Under the pieces are notes generated by a model that saw only the letters and a list, made by a program, of their open reading frames with translations, was not told where the DNA came from and did no database searches. A program made the translations under genes and the position numbers. From the NCBI RefSeq assembly GCF_000967425.1, contig NZ_FO082820.1, positions 1,240,001 to 1,304,000 of the forward strand: DNA of 64,000 nucleotides, written 5' to 3'. Shown here one piece after another: positions 61,866 through 64,000 of this stretch. The stretch is from Pseudorhizobium banfieldiae. Its GTDB lineage: Bacteria > Pseudomonadota > Alphaproteobacteria > Rhizobiales > Rhizobiaceae. Position 1 is the stretch's first letter. Each line of letters opens with the position of its first letter.

Positions 61866-63155
61866 TCACAGCGAATGGACGCACTTGCCGCCCACATAGG
61901 TCGCGATCGCGCGTCCGGAAAAGCGGGCATCTTCGAAGGGCGTGTTCTTCGACCGGGACAGCAGAGCATCCTTAGAGACAATCCACGGTTCGTCCAGGTC
62001 GATCAGGGTGATGTCGGCCCTTGCGCCCGGCTTCAACGTGCCGGCGTCGAGCCCGAAGATCTGCGCCGGGCGCGTCGACATCGCGTCGATCAGGCGCATG
62101 AGAGGGACGTGGTCCGAGTGATGCAGGCGCAGCGCGGCGGCCAGCATTGTTTCGAGGCCTACGGCTCCATCGGCGGCATCGGCGAAGGGAAGGCGTTTCG
62201 TATCCACGTCCTGCGGGTCGTGGGACGAGACGATGATGTCGATCGTCCCGTCGGCCAGCGCCTCGACCATGGCGACGCGATCGTCTTCGGCGCGCAGCGG
62301 TGGCGAGAGCTTGAAGAAGGTCCGGTACTCGCCGATGTCGTTCTCGTTGAGGCAGAGGTGATTGATCGAGATGCCGCAGGTTACGTTTGTGCCGCGTCCG
62401 CGGGCAGTCCGGATCGCCTCGGCCGATTCCGGCACCGAGATCTTCGCGGCATGATATTTCGCCCGCGTCAGGCCGGCGATCCTGAGGTCGCGTTCGAGAG
62501 GAATGATTTCCGCTTCCTTAGGCACGCCGGCAAGCCCGAGCCAGCTGGCGAACAGGCCCTCGTTCATGACGCCGTTGCCGATGTAGGTCTCCCGGGGCTC
62601 GAGCGCGACGACGGCGCCGTATTCCCGTGCATAGGTCATGGCCCGGCGCAGCACGAGCGTGTCCGGCAGCGCATGGCGGCCATTGGTGAACGCGACCGCA
62701 CCCGCCTGCTGCAGCAGGCCGATCTCGGTCATTTCTTCGCCGTGGAGCCCCTTCGTCAGGGCCGCGGCGGGGTGCACGTTGACGATCGCCGTGTCGCGCG
62801 CAGTCTTCTTCACAAACTCAACGAGCGCGATGTCGTCGAGTACAGGATCGGTGTCGGGCATCATGATGAAGGATGTGACACCACCCGCAGCAGCGGCGCG
62901 GCTGGCCGACTCGATCGTCTCGCGGTGTTCTGCCCCAGGCTCGCCGACGAAGACACGCGCATCCACCAGGCCGGGAACGGCCAGAAGCCCGTTGCAGTCG
63001 CGAACTTCGGCACCATCCGGTGCACCCTGGTTGTGAGCCTCGGCGCCGGCGGCAAGGATACGGCCATCATCGCCGATGATGATGGATCCCATCTCGTCCA
63101 GATTCCGGGACGGGTCGATGATGCGGGCATTGTTCAGGACGAGGGAGCGCGTCAT
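61866..63155 (-). CDS. Dihydroorotase homologue lacking catalytic residues (PyrC'/PyrX type)
   Basis: 429 residues with the amidohydrolase fold of dihydroorotase. The metal-binding motif usually reading DxHxH before the EPG loop is DARVF here ([11 protein letters not shown]), and the catalytic TDHAPH is SSHDPQ. It should therefore be inactive as an enzyme. In Pseudomonas a similar inactive PyrC' is needed for the aspartate transcarbamoylase holoenzyme, and this gene overlaps pyrB by 4 nt (ATGA), which fits that role. A real dihydroorotase should be encoded elsewhere. It is often annotated simply as pyrC. Confidence 0.9.
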   Translation of the reverse strand: MTRSLVLNNARIIDPSRNLDEMGSIIIGDDGRILAAGAEAHNQGAPDGAEVRDCNGLLAVPGLVDARVFVGEPGAEHRETIESASRAAAAGGVTSFIMMPDTDPVLDDIALVEFVKKTARDTAIVNVHPAAALTKGLHGEEMTEIGLLQQAGAVAFTNGRHALPDTLVLRRAMTYAREYGAVVALEPRETYIGNGVMNEGLFASWLGLAGVPKEAEIIPLERDLRIAGLTRAKYHAAKISVPESAEAIRTARGRGTNVTCGISINHLCLNENDIGEYRTFFKLSPPLRAEDDRVAMVEALADGTIDIIVSSHDPQDVDTKRLPFADAADGAVGLETMLAAALRLHHSDHVPLMRLIDAMSTRPAQIFGLDAGTLKPGARADITLIDLDEPWIVSKDALLSRSKNTPFEDARFSGRAIATYVGGKCVHSL

Positions 63156-64000
63156 GTCCGTGCCCCCTGGTTCTGCGAGAGAAGCAGCGTCTCCATCACC
63201 GCCATGCGCACCGCGACCCCCATTTCAACCTGTTGCTCGATCACGCTCTGCGGACCGTCCGCGACCTCCGAAGCGATCTCCACCCCGCGGTTCATCGGGC
63301 CAGGGTGCATGACGAGAGCATCCTCCTTGGCAGCTTTCAGCTTCTCGGCGTTCAGGCCATAGAAGTGGAAGTACTCGCGGACCGAGGGAACGAAGGAGCC
63401 CGACATGCGCTCGCGCTGGAGACGCAGCATCATCACCACGTCGGCATCCTTCAGACCTTCCTCCATCGAGTGGAAGACCTCGGCGCCCATTTGCGCGATG
63501 CCCGAGGGGAGGAGAGTTGCCGGTGCAACGACGCGCACACGCGCTCCCATGGCGTTCAGCAACAGAATGTTGGAGCGGGCCACGCGGGAATGCAGGACGT
63601 CGCCGCAGATGGCGACGATGATGCGCGACAGCTTGCCCTTTGCGCGGCGGATCGTCAGTGCGTCGAGCAGCGCCTGCGTCGGGTGCTCGTGCTGGCCATC
63701 GCCGGCGTTCACGACGGAGCAGGCGACCTTCTGCGCCAGAAGGGCCGCCGCACCGGCCGAAGAATGCCGCAGCACCAGCACGTCGGGATGCATGGCGTTC
63801 AGCGTCATCGCCGTATCGATCAGCGTTTCGCCCTTCTTTACCGAGGAATTGCCGACGGACATGTTCATCACGTCGGCACCCAGCCGCTTGCCGGCTAGTT
63901 CGAAGGAGGCCTGGGTGCGCGTGGAGGCCTCGAAGAACAGGTTGATCTGGGTCAGCCCCCGCAGCGTCGAGGTCTTCTTTTCCCGCTGCCGGCTGATCTG
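63152..64000 (-). CDS. pyrB: Aspartate carbamoyltransferase catalytic subunit (5' end outside window)
   Basis: 283 residues visible, starting in the open frame at the window edge; roughly 30 N-terminal residues are missing. It condenses carbamoyl phosphate with aspartate in pyrimidine synthesis. The carbamoyl-phosphate motif FFEASTRT, the loop with SVKKGET and HPTQALLD, and the C-terminal HPGPMNRG are present. It is followed by the non-catalytic pyrC homologue with a 4-nt overlap. Confidence 0.97.
   Translation of the reverse strand, partial: QISRQREKKTSTLRGLTQINLFFEASTRTQASFELAGKRLGADVMNMSVGNSSVKKGETLIDTAMTLNAMHPDVLVLRHSSAGAAALLAQKVACSVVNAGDGQHEHPTQALLDALTIRRAKGKLSRIIVAICGDVLHSRVARSNILLLNAMGARVRVVAPATLLPSGIAQMGAEVFHSMEEGLKDADVVMMLRLQRERMSGSFVPSVREYFHFYGLNAEKLKAAKEDALVMHPGPMNRGVEIASEVADGPQSVIEQQVEMGVAVRMAVMETLLLSQNQGART

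Overview
The window is an alphaproteobacterial core-chromosome segment, most likely from a member of the Rhizobiaceae (Rhizobium/Ensifer/Agrobacterium relatives). The evidence is the high GC content, the block clpP-clpX-lon-HU, a 14-gene nuo operon with rhizobial extras followed by birA, RNase J and methylmalonyl-CoA epimerase, the divK-pleD cell-cycle pair, and the pyrB/pseudo-pyrC/plsY/dprA run. I see no phage, transposon, CRISPR array or plasmid-type module.

Layout. 1-3875 (minus strand): the N-terminal part of a cytochrome P450 cut by the window edge, a secreted gamma-glutamyltransferase and a membrane diguanylate cyclase. 4196-9621 (plus): protein quality control (ClpP, ClpX, Lon), then HU; RpoH-like promoter matches precede clpP and lon. 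9779-11958: a secreted beta-propeller/phytase-esterase-like gene broken by a frameshift. 12030-19167: an aldo/keto reductase (minus), a YhaO/YhaN-type (SbcCD-like) nuclease/ATPase pair and a ceramide-glucosyltransferase-like enzyme. 19219-19767: tRNA-Val and two tandem tRNA-Asp genes. 20125-35788: respiratory complex I, nuoA to nuoN, with an extra helix-hairpin-helix protein between nuoF and nuoG and a long disordered tail on NuoE. 35791-38996: birA, rnj, mce and a DUF1467 gene, closed by a terminator.

39431-46609 (plus): proS, the lipoprotein-export genes lolC/E and lolD, a 28-codon open reading frame behind a promoter that resembles a LexA-controlled one, and dnaE. 46616-49733 (minus): an L,D-transpeptidase, DNA polymerase IV with a perfect GAAC-N7-GAAC SOS box at its start, and a DUF3572 protein. 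49865-51623: divK and pleD. 52093-59677 (minus): rpmG, an MFS transporter, a NUDIX hydrolase, a DUF983 protein, RNase R and topoisomerase I. 59911-60129 (plus): a small unknown gene. 60082-64000 (minus): dprA, plsY, a dihydroorotase homologue lacking catalytic residues, and pyrB running off the end.

Most of the window is housekeeping. The best candidate for something undescribed is the 28-residue hydrophobic peptide at 42937-43023, which resembles in size, hydrophobicity and apparent SOS control the small membrane peptides that link DNA damage to growth or division arrest. Other points worth attention are the frameshifted propeller gene, the HHH protein in the nuo operon, the Cys4 extension of DinB and the non-catalytic PyrC homologue.
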